A stretch of 64,000 bases of DNA, taken from contig NZ_JAAIYA010000013.1 in assembly GCF_010894405.1 (NCBI RefSeq), positions 1 to 64,000 of the forward strand. Reading direction: 5' to 3'. The notes beneath the pieces are model-generated. The model saw only the letters and a program-made list of their open reading frames with translations, ran no database searches and had not been told where the DNA came from. This stretch comes from Pyxidicoccus caerfyrddinensis (GTDB lineage: Bacteria; Myxococcota; Myxococcia; Myxococcales; Myxococcaceae). This document shows, piece by piece, positions 16,046-24,900 of the stretch; the first letter of the stretch is position 1, and every line of letters begins with the position of its first letter. Both the position numbers and the translations under genes were made by a program.

Positions 16046-16513
16046 GTGTTCAACCTCGACGAGCGCTACCGGGGCCTGCCCGCCACGCGGGAGCAGGTCC
16101 TCGCGCTGCACATCTCCCTCAACACGCCTGCCGTGGCGATTCCGGGCAAGCAGGCCGGGCCGGCGCAGGCGTTCGTCGTGGGCATCCGGGGAGGGCAGGG
16201 CGCCGCCGCCGTCTTCGTGTACCTCTACCTGGCCGAGGCCGCCGACTGCGCCGTGTACCTGTCCGGCCGGCGCAACACGACGGGCGACGAGTACCGCGAG
16301 GACGAGGGCGACGCGCTGGCCTTCGTGGAGTCGCTCGGCTTCATGATGGACGACGCCAACTGGCGTGCCGCGCCGCCCGCGCAGCAGGACGAGTGGCTCA
16401 AGACGCTGCCCGTGTTCTTCAAGGAACCGAAGCTCGTGCCCGCCGTGGTGGCGCGCGCCGAGGAGAAGAAGAACGTCACCACCACCCTGGGTCGCTTCCT
16501 CGCCGCCTTCTGA
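16046..16513 (+). CDS. Conserved small protein of unknown function upstream of tgl
   Basis: A 155-residue soluble protein without signal peptide, starting at GTG 16046 behind GGAG. It begins MFNLDERYRGLPATREQV and has a compact alpha/beta look with a hydrophobic core (FVVGIRGGQGAAAVFVYLYL). The next gene, tgl, begins 43 bases after its stop, so the two are probably cotranscribed. No catalytic motif is evident. A role in pilus or envelope assembly is only guilt by association. Confidence 0.6.
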   Translation: MFNLDERYRGLPATREQVLALHISLNTPAVAIPGKQAGPAQAFVVGIRGGQGAAAVFVYLYLAEAADCAVYLSGRRNTTGDEYREDEGDALAFVESLGFMMDDANWRAAPPAQQDEWLKTLPVFFKEPKLVPAVVARAEEKKNVTTTLGRFLAAF

Positions 16514-16556
16514 AGTCCCTTCGCTTCCTTCCTCCCCCGAGAGAGTCCAACGCCCC

Positions 16557-17318
16557 ATGTCCCGCCTCGCCCTCGCGTCCTGCTCGCTCGCGCTCCTGCT
16601 GGTGTCCGTCGGCTGTGCTCACACTCCCACGGAGAAGGAGCGCCGGAGCGCGGAGATCCACTACGACCTGGCCCTCCAGGCGCAGCAGCAGGGCAACATG
16701 CAGGAGGCCGTGCGCGAGCTGAAGCTGTCGCTGGAGAACGACCCGGACTACCCGGAAGCCAACAACGCGATGGGCATCCTGCTGCACCTGTCGTTCCGGC
16801 GGCCGGAGGAGGCCGTGGCCCACTACGAGCGCGCCCTGAAGGTGCGGCCGACCTTCTCCGAGGCGCGCACCAACCTGGCCAACGTGCACCTGGACCAGGG
16901 CCGCTATGACGAGGCCATCAAGCTCTACGAGCAGGTCCTCAACGACATGCTCTACCCGACGCCCTACATCGCCCAGGGCAACCTGGGCTGGGCCTGGTAC
17001 AAGAAGGGTGACACGGCCCGTGCGCTGGAGAGCATCAAGGCGGCGGTGACGACCAACCCCGCCTTCTGCCTGGGCTACAGGAACCTGGGGCTCATCTACG
17101 ACGAGACGGGGCGCACGGACGAGGCGTGCCGGCAGTTCTCCCGCTACCGGGAGAGCTGCCCGGACGTGGCGGACGCGTACCTGCGCGACGGCGTGTGTCA
17201 GGCGAAGCAGGGCCAGGTGGACGCGGCGAAGCAGGCCTTCGCCGGCTGCGAGGCCAAGGCAAAGCCCGCTGAACAACAGCTGAAGGATGACTGCCGGAGG
17301 TTGCTGGAAAAGCTCTAG
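16557..17318 (+). CDS. tgl: Type IV pilus secretin assembly lipoprotein Tgl (PilF/PilW family)
   Basis: A 253-residue lipoprotein: signal peptide ending VSVGC with the lipidated Cys at 20, followed by tandem TPR repeats (about residues 30-215). In Myxococcus xanthus Tgl is the outer-membrane pilotin needed to assemble the PilQ secretin for type IV pili and social motility, and can be passed between cells by contact. The TPR set, length, lipobox and overall sequence fit my memory of Tgl and the PilF/PilW family. The ATG at 16557 starts a clean signal peptide. Identification as the true orthologue is strong but unverified. Confidence 0.78.
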   Translation: MSRLALASCSLALLLVSVGCAHTPTEKERRSAEIHYDLALQAQQQGNMQEAVRELKLSLENDPDYPEANNAMGILLHLSFRRPEEAVAHYERALKVRPTFSEARTNLANVHLDQGRYDEAIKLYEQVLNDMLYPTPYIAQGNLGWAWYKKGDTARALESIKAAVTTNPAFCLGYRNLGLIYDETGRTDEACRQFSRYRESCPDVADAYLRDGVCQAKQGQVDAAKQAFAGCEAKAKPAEQQLKDDCRRLLEKL

Positions 17319-17340
17319 CCGGTTGGCTATCTGGGTGCCC

Positions 17341-17727
17341 GTGGACCACGTCGAATTCGGCAAGTACCTCAGCCAGCAGAGGGAGCTTCGGGGACTCTCG
17401 CGCGATGACGTCGCGCGGGAGACGAAGATTCCTCCCACCCTCATCGCGGCCCTGGAGGCCGGCCAGGTGGAGCGGCTGCCCTCGCGCATCTTCGTGGTGA
17501 ACTACATCAAGGCGTACGCGAGCGTCATCGGCATGTCCCCCGAGGAGGCGGTGCTCCGCTACGAGGAGGTGGACAAGTCGGTGCCGGCGCCTTCGCCGGT
17601 GCAGCTCGAGCAGGAGCGGCGCAAGCGGGCGTACGTGGGGTTGTCGGTGCTGGTGGTGGCCCTGCTGCTGGGCGTGTACCTGTTCCTCGTGCTGAGCGGG
17701 AAGCTTCCCTCCCCGCTCACGCGTTGA
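17341..17727 (+). CDS. RodZ-like HTH protein with single C-terminal membrane helix
   Basis: About 128 residues. The N-terminal half is a Cro/RodZ-type helix-turn-helix (FGKYLSQQRELRGLSRDDVA, then LIAALEAG), and one membrane helix lies at about 97-117 with a short outer tail. This matches the N-terminal layout of RodZ, which links MreB to the membrane, but the large periplasmic domain of RodZ is missing. The start is uncertain: GTG 17341 is chosen because it begins the conserved HTH; GTG 17335 and TTG 17323 are in frame, and none has a good ribosome binding site. It follows tgl by 22 bases and precedes recO by 9. Confidence 0.7.
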   Translation: MDHVEFGKYLSQQRELRGLSRDDVARETKIPPTLIAALEAGQVERLPSRIFVVNYIKAYASVIGMSPEEAVLRYEEVDKSVPAPSPVQLEQERRKRAYVGLSVLVVALLLGVYLFLVLSGKLPSPLTR

Positions 17728-17736
17728 ATCCACCCT

Positions 17737-18471
17737 ATGGAGCGCTACGACGACGACGCGCTCGTGCTGTCCACCATGGACTATGGCGAGGCAGACCGGC
17801 TCGTCACCCTGCTGACGCGGGAGCACGGAAAGCTGACGGCCTTCGCCGCCGGAGCCCGCAAGAGCAAGCGGCGCTTCGCGGGCGCGCTGGAGCCGTTCAT
17901 GCGGCTGCGCGTGCACATCGTCGAGACGCGCGGCAGCACCGTGCGGCTGGACTCGACGGACATCGTGTCGGGCTACTACGCGGCGCGCGAGGACCTGTCC
18001 CTCATCGCCCGTGCGCTGTACTCGGTGGAGTTGTGCCGCGAGCTGACGAGAGACCATGAGCCGCAGCCGGAGCTGTTCCTCCTCCTGGAGGAGTACCTCG
18101 TGCGGCTGGACGCGAAGGAGGCGGGCCCCACGTCGCTGCTCGCCTTCGAGCTGTCCGCGCTGGCGCACGCGGGGCTGATGCCGCGCTTCGACACGTGCTC
18201 GCTGTGCGGCGGTGAGCCCGGCGAGCGCCCCCGCTTCGACCAGGCTCACGGCGGCGCGGTGTGCGAGCCGTGCGGCGGCCGCGCCCGCGAGTCGGTGGCG
18301 GTGCCGGTGGCCCTGCTGTCGGGCCTGCGCGCGCTGCAGGAGGGCCAGCGCACGCCGCTGCCCGCGGACCTGCGGGCGCGGGCGCGCAGCCTGCTCAACG
18401 TGTTCATCTCGCACCACCTCGGCCGGCGCCTGAAGAGCGTGGACTTCATGGCCCAGGTGGGCCTGGACTGA
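17737..18471 (+). CDS. recO: DNA repair protein RecO
   Basis: A 244-residue RecO, which works with RecR to load RecA onto single-stranded DNA coated by SSB in RecF-pathway repair. The N-terminal OB-fold contains ALVLSTMDYGEADRLVTLLT; the C-terminal helical domain has a zinc-binding set C154, C157, C176 and C179. Length and motifs are typical. It starts 9 bases after the HTH/membrane gene and ends 19 bases before the PfkB kinase start, suggesting one transcript. Confidence 0.93.
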   Translation: MERYDDDALVLSTMDYGEADRLVTLLTREHGKLTAFAAGARKSKRRFAGALEPFMRLRVHIVETRGSTVRLDSTDIVSGYYAAREDLSLIARALYSVELCRELTRDHEPQPELFLLLEEYLVRLDAKEAGPTSLLAFELSALAHAGLMPRFDTCSLCGGEPGERPRFDQAHGGAVCEPCGGRARESVAVPVALLSGLRALQEGQRTPLPADLRARARSLLNVFISHHLGRRLKSVDFMAQVGLD

Positions 18472-18490
18472 CGGCGCGCTCGGAGGCGTG

Positions 18491-19498
18491 ATGAGCGAGG
18501 GGACGGTGCCACCGCTGGACGTGGTGTGCTTCGGCGAGACGCTGGTGGACTTCCTCCCGTCGGCCCCGGGCCAGCGCGTGCGCGACGTGCCCGCGTGGCA
18601 TCCGTGCACGGGCGGCTCTCCGGCCAATGTCGCGGTGGGGCTGGCCCGGCTGGGCATGCGGCCGGCCATGCTGGGCGTGGTGGGCTCGGACGAGTTCGGT
18701 CACTTCCTGCGCGAGCGCCTCGCCTCCGAGGGCGTGGACGTCAGCCACCTGCGGCAGACGGACGAGGCCCGCACCGGGCTGGTCTTCATCTCGCTGGACG
18801 CGCGCGGGGAGCGCAGCTTCACGTACTTCCGGACGCGCTCGGCGGAGTTCCTGCTGGGCGCGGCGGACGTGGACCCGGACTTCCTGCTGCGGGCGAAGGC
18901 GGTGCACTGCGGCTCCAACTCGCTGCACCATCAGGAGGCCCGCGAGGCCACGGTGCGCATGATGGAGCTGGCGCGCGGCGCGGGCCGCATCGTGAGCTGC
19001 GACCCCAACCTGCGCCTCCACGCCTGGGCGGACCCGAGTGAGCTGAAGGGGCAGCTGGCGCGCATGCTGCCGCTGTGCACCGTGGTGAAGCTCTCCGAGG
19101 AGGAGATTGGCTTCGCCACCGGAACGGACGTGCCGGACGAGGCGCTGGTGCGGCTGGCCGCCCTCGGGGTGCTGCTGCCCGTGGTGACGCTGGGCGAGCG
19201 GGGCGCGGTGCTGCTGTGGAAGGGCGAGCGCATCCACGTGCCCGCGCCACGCGTGACGGTGCTGGACACCACGGGCGCAGGGGATGGCTTCGTGGCGGCG
19301 CTGTTGCACGGACTGGTGCGGTGGTACGGCGACGCGCGGGCGCTGTCGGGCGCCTCGCGCGAGGAGCTGACGGCGCTGACCACCTTCGCCTGCGACGTGG
19401 GCGCTCGGGTGGTGCAGCGCTTCGGCGCGGTGGAGGGCTTGCCGCGCGCGGAAGAGCTGACGGCGGTGATGCCCTCGCGCCCGTCCGCGGCTCCCTGA
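18491..19498 (+). CDS. PfkB-family carbohydrate kinase (fructokinase/ribokinase type)
   Basis: A 335-residue sugar kinase. The PfkB substrate-binding signature GGSPANVAVGLARLG is near residue 40 and the ATP/catalytic signature DTTGAGDGFVAALLHG near 260, with the catalytic Asp in GAGD. The beginning (VVCFGETLVDF) is like fructokinases and 2-keto-3-deoxygluconate kinases. The substrate cannot be fixed from sequence alone. The ATG at 18491 is used because CGGAGG lies just upstream; the GTG at 18488 is too close to it. Confidence 0.88.
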   Translation: MSEGTVPPLDVVCFGETLVDFLPSAPGQRVRDVPAWHPCTGGSPANVAVGLARLGMRPAMLGVVGSDEFGHFLRERLASEGVDVSHLRQTDEARTGLVFISLDARGERSFTYFRTRSAEFLLGAADVDPDFLLRAKAVHCGSNSLHHQEAREATVRMMELARGAGRIVSCDPNLRLHAWADPSELKGQLARMLPLCTVVKLSEEEIGFATGTDVPDEALVRLAALGVLLPVVTLGERGAVLLWKGERIHVPAPRVTVLDTTGAGDGFVAALLHGLVRWYGDARALSGASREELTALTTFACDVGARVVQRFGAVEGLPRAEELTAVMPSRPSAAP

Positions 19499-19591
19499 AG
19501 AGGCAGGCGGGCTTCGAGTCCCGCGACGACTCGGGGGCCGCGCGTGCTGCGCTTCCCTGCGCGCGAGGGATGGCCGTCTGGCGCATGCACC

Positions 19592-19990
19592 TCACGTGTA
19601 CATGCTGACCTCGTCCATCTTCCGGCACAGCTTCTCGATTTCCTCCTCCGTCGCGCCGAGCCGCTGCATCATCATCCGCTCCGTCGCGTACGGAGCGGTC
19701 GACGTTTCGCGTGCCCTGGGGAAGTACGTACTGAGGACCTTCTCCGTCCCACCGCCGAGCCCCGCCGCGTTGTGTGACAGGACCGCGACGCGCGCGTACG
19801 CCTGTCGATAGCTCTGGCGCACCGACTCGGGCGTGTCGGGGCTCGACAGGGCCTCTCGCAGCGCCTCCACCTCCACGGTGAGTCGGAAGAGGACGTGGAT
19901 GAGCGGGGCGACGGAGTCGTCCTTCATCAACTTCTGTATCAACCCGAGGTTGATGGACCCGGAGGTCATCGCGTCGTCGGAAGAGGCCAT
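19592..19990 (-). CDS. Conserved hypothetical helical protein
   Basis: A 132-residue, mostly helical soluble protein (MASSDDAMTSGSINLGLIQK at the start) without signal peptide, membrane helix or catalytic motif. It is convergent with the PfkB gene (93 bases apart) and divergent from the OPT transporter, whose start is 72 bases away, so the two starts share a promoter region. Coding-like G/C bias at third positions and a clean start support a real gene. Function unknown. Confidence 0.6.
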   Translation of the reverse strand: MASSDDAMTSGSINLGLIQKLMKDDSVAPLIHVLFRLTVEVEALREALSSPDTPESVRQSYRQAYARVAVLSHNAAGLGGGTEKVLSTYFPRARETSTAPYATERMMMQRLGATEEEIEKLCRKMDEVSMYT

Positions 19991-20062
19991 GTGCCCAGTC
20001 TAGCGGGCAGGCGAGCGAGGGGGCTCGTGCCCGGGGCCCCAGGGGTGGAAGGATGGGGGCTC

Positions 20063-21919
20063 ATGGCCGCCCAGCCCGCTCCACGCCCCGCACCCGAAGA
20101 TGAGGCTCCGACGCCCGCCTCCCTGTCGCTGCTGAGCATCCCCGGCGGCACGCCCGAGGACGCGGACACGTACTGGCTGCGCGAGGTGTACCAGGGAGAC
20201 CGCGTCCCCCAACTCACCCTGCGCGCCGTGCTGCTGGGGAGCGCCATCGGTGCCGTCACCTGCGCCACCAATCTCTACGCGGGCCTCAAGCTGGCCGTCG
20301 CCTTTCCCGTCGCCATCACCGCCGCGCTGCTCGCGCATGCGTCGCATGGGGCCCTGCGCCGCCTCGCGCCCGGCGTCTCGGGGGCCCCGCTGTCCCCGCT
20401 GGAGACATGCTGCGCGCAGGCGGTGGCGTCCTCCGCCGGTTACGCCACCGGTGGGGCGCTCATCTCCGTGCAGGGCGCGTGGCTCATCACCACCGGGAGT
20501 CACCCTCCGGGCTGGGCGCTGCTCTCGTGGACCTTCCTCCTGTCGGCCCTGGGCGTCTTCTTCGCCGTGCCCCTCAAGCGCCGGCTCGTGGACCATGAGC
20601 AGCTTCCCTTCGCCACCGGCACCGCCGCCGCTGTCACCATCCGCGCCCTGCACACGACGGGCACCGAGGCCCGGCCGGGACTGCGCATGCTCGGCGTGGG
20701 CGGCCTGGTGGCGGGCCTCGTCACCGCGGTCCGAGAAGGGCTCGGGCGCATCCCGTACGTCATCCCCTTCGCGGGCTCACTCGGTGGAATGCCGCTGGAG
20801 CGCCTGGGCTTCGGGCTGGAGACGAGCCTCCTTGCCATCGGCGGGGGCGCGCTGCTCGGCCTGCGCCTCACCGCTTCGTGGCTGCTGGGCGCGCTGCTCA
20901 TCCACGGCATCGTCGCTCCGCGCGTATTCGCCGCGGGGCTCCTTCCGGCGGACGGAGAGTTCCTCGGGTGGAGTCTCTGGCCTGGCGCCGCCGCGCTGAC
21001 CACCGCGTCGCTGCTGCACTTCGCGCTGGATGGGCGGGTGCTGGGCCGCGCGCTGCGAGGGCTGTTCTCCGGCCGCCGCGCGGCGCCCCATCCGGTGGAT
21101 GCTCTCCAAGTCCCGGGGCGGTGGGTGCTGGGGGGCGTGGCCGTGCTCACACCGGCCATCCTCGCCCTGGCCCACTTCGCTTTCGGCGTACCGCTGCCGC
21201 ACGCGGCGCTCGCGGTGGCGCTCTCCTTCGTGCTGTGCCTCATCGCCTGTCGCGTCACGGGCGAGACGGATGCCACCCCGGTGGGTCCGCTCCAGCAGGT
21301 GACGCAGCTCACCTTCGGCGTGCTGCTGCCGCGCAATGTCGAGGCCAACCTCGCCACCGCTGGCATCACCGTCAACGCGGCGTCGTCTGCCGCGGACCTG
21401 CTCAGCGACCTCAAGACGGGACACCTGCTGGGGGCCCACCCGCGACGGCTGTTCCTCGCGCAGCTGTTCGGCTGTGTCGTGGGCGCCGCCGCCGTGGTCC
21501 CGCTCTTCTTCCTGCTCGTGCCGGACCGCTCCGTCTTGGGGAGTGAGCGCTTTCCCGCACCCGTCGCCGCGATGACAGCGGGCATGGCGCAGGTGCTGTC
21601 CACGGGACTGAGTGGCCTGGAGCACACCACGCGGGTGGCCATGCTGTGGGCCGCGCTGCTCGCCGCCGTCCTCACCCTGGCCGAGCGCCTGCTGCCCGAG
21701 CGGGCGCAACGGTGGGTGCCGTCCCCCCTGGGCATGGGCCTGGCCTGCCTGGTGCCGGCCTCCACCTCGCTGGGCTTCTTCCTGGGGGCCCTGGGCGCGG
21801 CCGTGACGCGGCGCATGCGTCCTACCGCCGAGGGGGGAGTGGTGACGCTCGCCGCGGGCCTCATCGCGGGGGAGGGACTCGTGGGGGTCGGCATCGTCCT
21901 GGTCCGAGCGCTCTGGTAA
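20063..21919 (+). CDS. OPT/YSL family oligopeptide or metal-chelate transporter
   Basis: A 618-residue multi-spanning inner-membrane protein with about 14-16 hydrophobic helices. The N-terminal region has the OPT/YSL hallmark ATNLYAGLKLAVAFP within the first helices, preceded by PQLTLRAVLLG. OPT proteins import small peptides, or metals bound to chelators, using the proton gradient; the bacterial members are mostly uncharacterised. The ATG at 20063 begins 72 bases from the divergent gene. The following kinase starts 15 bases after its stop, suggesting coexpression with a signalling protein. Confidence 0.85.
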   Translation: MAAQPAPRPAPEDEAPTPASLSLLSIPGGTPEDADTYWLREVYQGDRVPQLTLRAVLLGSAIGAVTCATNLYAGLKLAVAFPVAITAALLAHASHGALRRLAPGVSGAPLSPLETCCAQAVASSAGYATGGALISVQGAWLITTGSHPPGWALLSWTFLLSALGVFFAVPLKRRLVDHEQLPFATGTAAAVTIRALHTTGTEARPGLRMLGVGGLVAGLVTAVREGLGRIPYVIPFAGSLGGMPLERLGFGLETSLLAIGGGALLGLRLTASWLLGALLIHGIVAPRVFAAGLLPADGEFLGWSLWPGAAALTTASLLHFALDGRVLGRALRGLFSGRRAAPHPVDALQVPGRWVLGGVAVLTPAILALAHFAFGVPLPHAALAVALSFVLCLIACRVTGETDATPVGPLQQVTQLTFGVLLPRNVEANLATAGITVNAASSAADLLSDLKTGHLLGAHPRRLFLAQLFGCVVGAAAVVPLFFLLVPDRSVLGSERFPAPVAAMTAGMAQVLSTGLSGLEHTTRVAMLWAALLAAVLTLAERLLPERAQRWVPSPLGMGLACLVPASTSLGFFLGALGAAVTRRMRPTAEGGVVTLAAGLIAGEGLVGVGIVLVRALW

Positions 21920-21934
21920 CGTGGGCCCCCGCCC

Positions 21935-24900
21935 ATGCGTTGTCCGGTCTGCCACCGCCGCCTTACCATCGGCGCGGCGTGTCCCGTGCACGGCCAGCGA
22001 CCCTCGCCGGGCCTTCCCGCCGAGCCGCTGCCGCTCCCGGACGTGCCCGGGCTGACGAGTGCCGCCCTGTTGGGCAAGGGAGGCTTCTCCCACGTCTTCA
22101 CCGCGTACCGCGAAGAGGACGGGCGCGAGGTGGCCCTCAAGCTGGGCCTGGGTCCCCACCACGAGCGCTTCGCCCGCGAGGCCGCCGCGCTCCGGCGCCT
22201 GGGTCCGCCCACCGCCCCCGAATTGCTCCAGCACGGCACCACGCGCGGCCGCCCCTTCCTGGTGCTGGAGCACCTGCACGGACAGACGCTCGCCGCGTGG
22301 ATGGCCGCGCTGCCCGGGACGGGCGCCGCGTCCGTGCCACGTGTGCGGGAGCTGCTCAGCGGCCTGTGCGCCGCCGTGGAGCGCGTCCATGCCGCGGGGC
22401 TCGCGCACCGCGACCTCAAGCCGGAGAACATCTTCCTGCGCGAGGGCGGCGCGCTCAGCCTGCTCGACCTCGGCCTCGCGCGCTTTCTCGATGAGCCCGG
22501 AGAGGGCGTCGCACCGGACGCGGAGGCGCAGGGCTTCACCCCCGTGGGCCAGCGCCTGGGCACGCCCATCTACATGTCGCCCGAGCAGTGCCTGGACGCA
22601 CGCGAGGCAGGCGCGGCCGCGGACATCTACGCGCTCGGCGTCCTCCTGTTCGAATTGCTTACGGGCTCACCGCCCTTCACCGGTGGCTCCGAGGAAATCC
22701 GCCACGGGCACGTGAGCCTTCGTCCGCCGCGTGTCTCGGAGCGCGCGAGCGTGCCGGCCGCGCTCGATGAGGTGCTGCGCCGCTGCCTCGCCAAGTCACC
22801 CACGGAGCGCTACGCGCGGGCCTCCGAGGTGCTCTCCGCCTTCGATGTCGCCTGTCGTGAGGAGGCTTCGGCAGCAGGGCCTTCTCCGTCCGTCGCGGCT
22901 CCCGTGGCGGTACTCCCGACGTCGGGGACGGGGCTGCGGCCCGTGGCGCTGCTCGGTGTCCATGCGGAGCTGACCGTGGATGCGCTGCTCGCCGCCGTCG
23001 AGCCGCATGGGGGCACGCTCGCGCGCGTCCGGTCGCATGGCTATGTCGTCGCCTTCTCCGAGTCGCACTCGGCCGAGGCGAACCTGCGGGCGGGGGCGCT
23101 CGTCGCGAGGCGGCTGGCGGAGGAGGGAAGGGCCGGCGCGGTCCTCCACCTCGCGGAGCTGCACGTGTACCCGGGCGCCACCACCACGCGCGTTGCCGGC
23201 GCCGCACTCGAAGCGCTCGCGGACTGGTGGCCCGAGGACCTCGCGGTGGGCGAGGCCAGCGTCACGCCCGCGGCCGCCGCGCGCCTCGGGCACGGCGCGA
23301 CGGAGCCCGCGGCCACGGAGGCTTCGCGTCCGAGGGACGAGAGCTTGCGTCTGCGGCTCCATGACGGCGGCGCCTCCACGTCTTCGTCCGAGGCGCCTCC
23401 GCTGTCGGGCCGTGAGGCCGTGGTGGCCGTGCTGATGGGAGAGGCGGCGCTGTGCCTCGGCGATGGTGTCCCCGGGTTCTGTGTCCTCACGGGCGAGGTG
23501 GGCCATGGCAAGTCCCGGGTCATGGAGACGCTGGCCGCGCGCCTCGAAGGGGAAGGGCGCGCCCGGGTGGTGCGCCTGCGCGCGGCCTCGCCAGATGCCG
23601 TCACGCAGGAGCCACTGCATGACGCGCTGATGGTCGCCCTCTCGCGTGCACCCTCTGTCAGCAGCGGGCCGCAACCGCACGGAGCCGAGCCTGCGTCGGG
23701 TGAGCCCCCGGCACGTTCGACACAGCTCCAGGCCGAGCGCACCGCGAACCTCGTTGGCCGCGAGGCCACGCCCTTGCTGCTCCGCCAGAAGGGCTCACCG
23801 CCTCTCGCCGACGTACGCCACGCCACCGCGCGCGCCCTCGCCGAGGAGCTTCGCCATCATGCTCGGCAGGCACCCCTGGTGCTGCTGGTGGACGATGGTC
23901 ACCTCGCGGACCCCACCAGCCTCGATGCGCTGGAGGTGGCCACCCTCGCCGGGACTCGCGCGCCGCTCTGGGTGTGCATCGCCGCGCGGCCTGCGCTGCT
24001 GGGCCTGCGCCCGCACCTGGGCGAGCGCAGTGCCCGCGTCTCGCACCACGCGCTGCCCCCGCTGTCACCCGAGGCCAGCCGCGCGCTCCTCCTGCGCCTG
24101 CTCCGCCCCGCCGAGCACATTCCCGAGCCCGTGCTCGCGCGACTGGAGCAGCTCGCGCAAGGCGTGCCCCTCTCCCTCGTGGAACTGGCCGGAGCGCTCC
24201 GGGCCGCGGGGGCGCTGCGCACGTCTCCCGGCGGCGGCTGGTACGTCGCCCCGGACGCGCTGCTGGACGTCTCCATCACCCCGCTCTTCGAGCGGCTCGC
24301 CGCGCGCTCGCTGGCCGGACTTCCCGAGGCCCACCGGGTGCTCGCGCGCCTGTGCGCGGTGCTCGGCACGGAGGTGGAGGTGGCGCGCGTGGACGCGGCG
24401 CTGCGGCAGCTCGACCTCAACGAGGAGACCGAGCGCGTGGCCTCGCTGGACGCGGGCGCCGGGCTGCAGCGGCTGGCGCGCACGGGACTGCTGCGCCCCT
24501 CCGGCCCGGGACGCTTCGCCTTCCGACACCCGCTGCTGCGCGAGGCCCTGGAGGCCCTGCTTCCTCCACCGACTCGCCGCGCCCTTCACGCTGCCGCGCT
24601 GCGCGCCACGCCCACCGAGGGCCTGGCCGAGCGCCGCCGCCGCGCGCACCACGCCGCGGCCTGTGGCGCCCACGCGGAGGCCACCGCCACCTTCCTCGCA
24701 CTGGCTGAAGATGCGCGCCGCGCCCACCTCTCCGTGGAGGCCGAGCAGTACTACACCCGCGCGCTCGCGCTGTTGCCGGAGGCGGACGGAGAGCGCCGCG
24801 CCCGCGCGCTGGCGGGTCGTGGACGTGTGCGGCACCGGCTCCAGCGCTTCCGTGAGGGACTCGCGGACCTGGCCGCCGCGCGCGTGCTGGCCGAGGCGCG

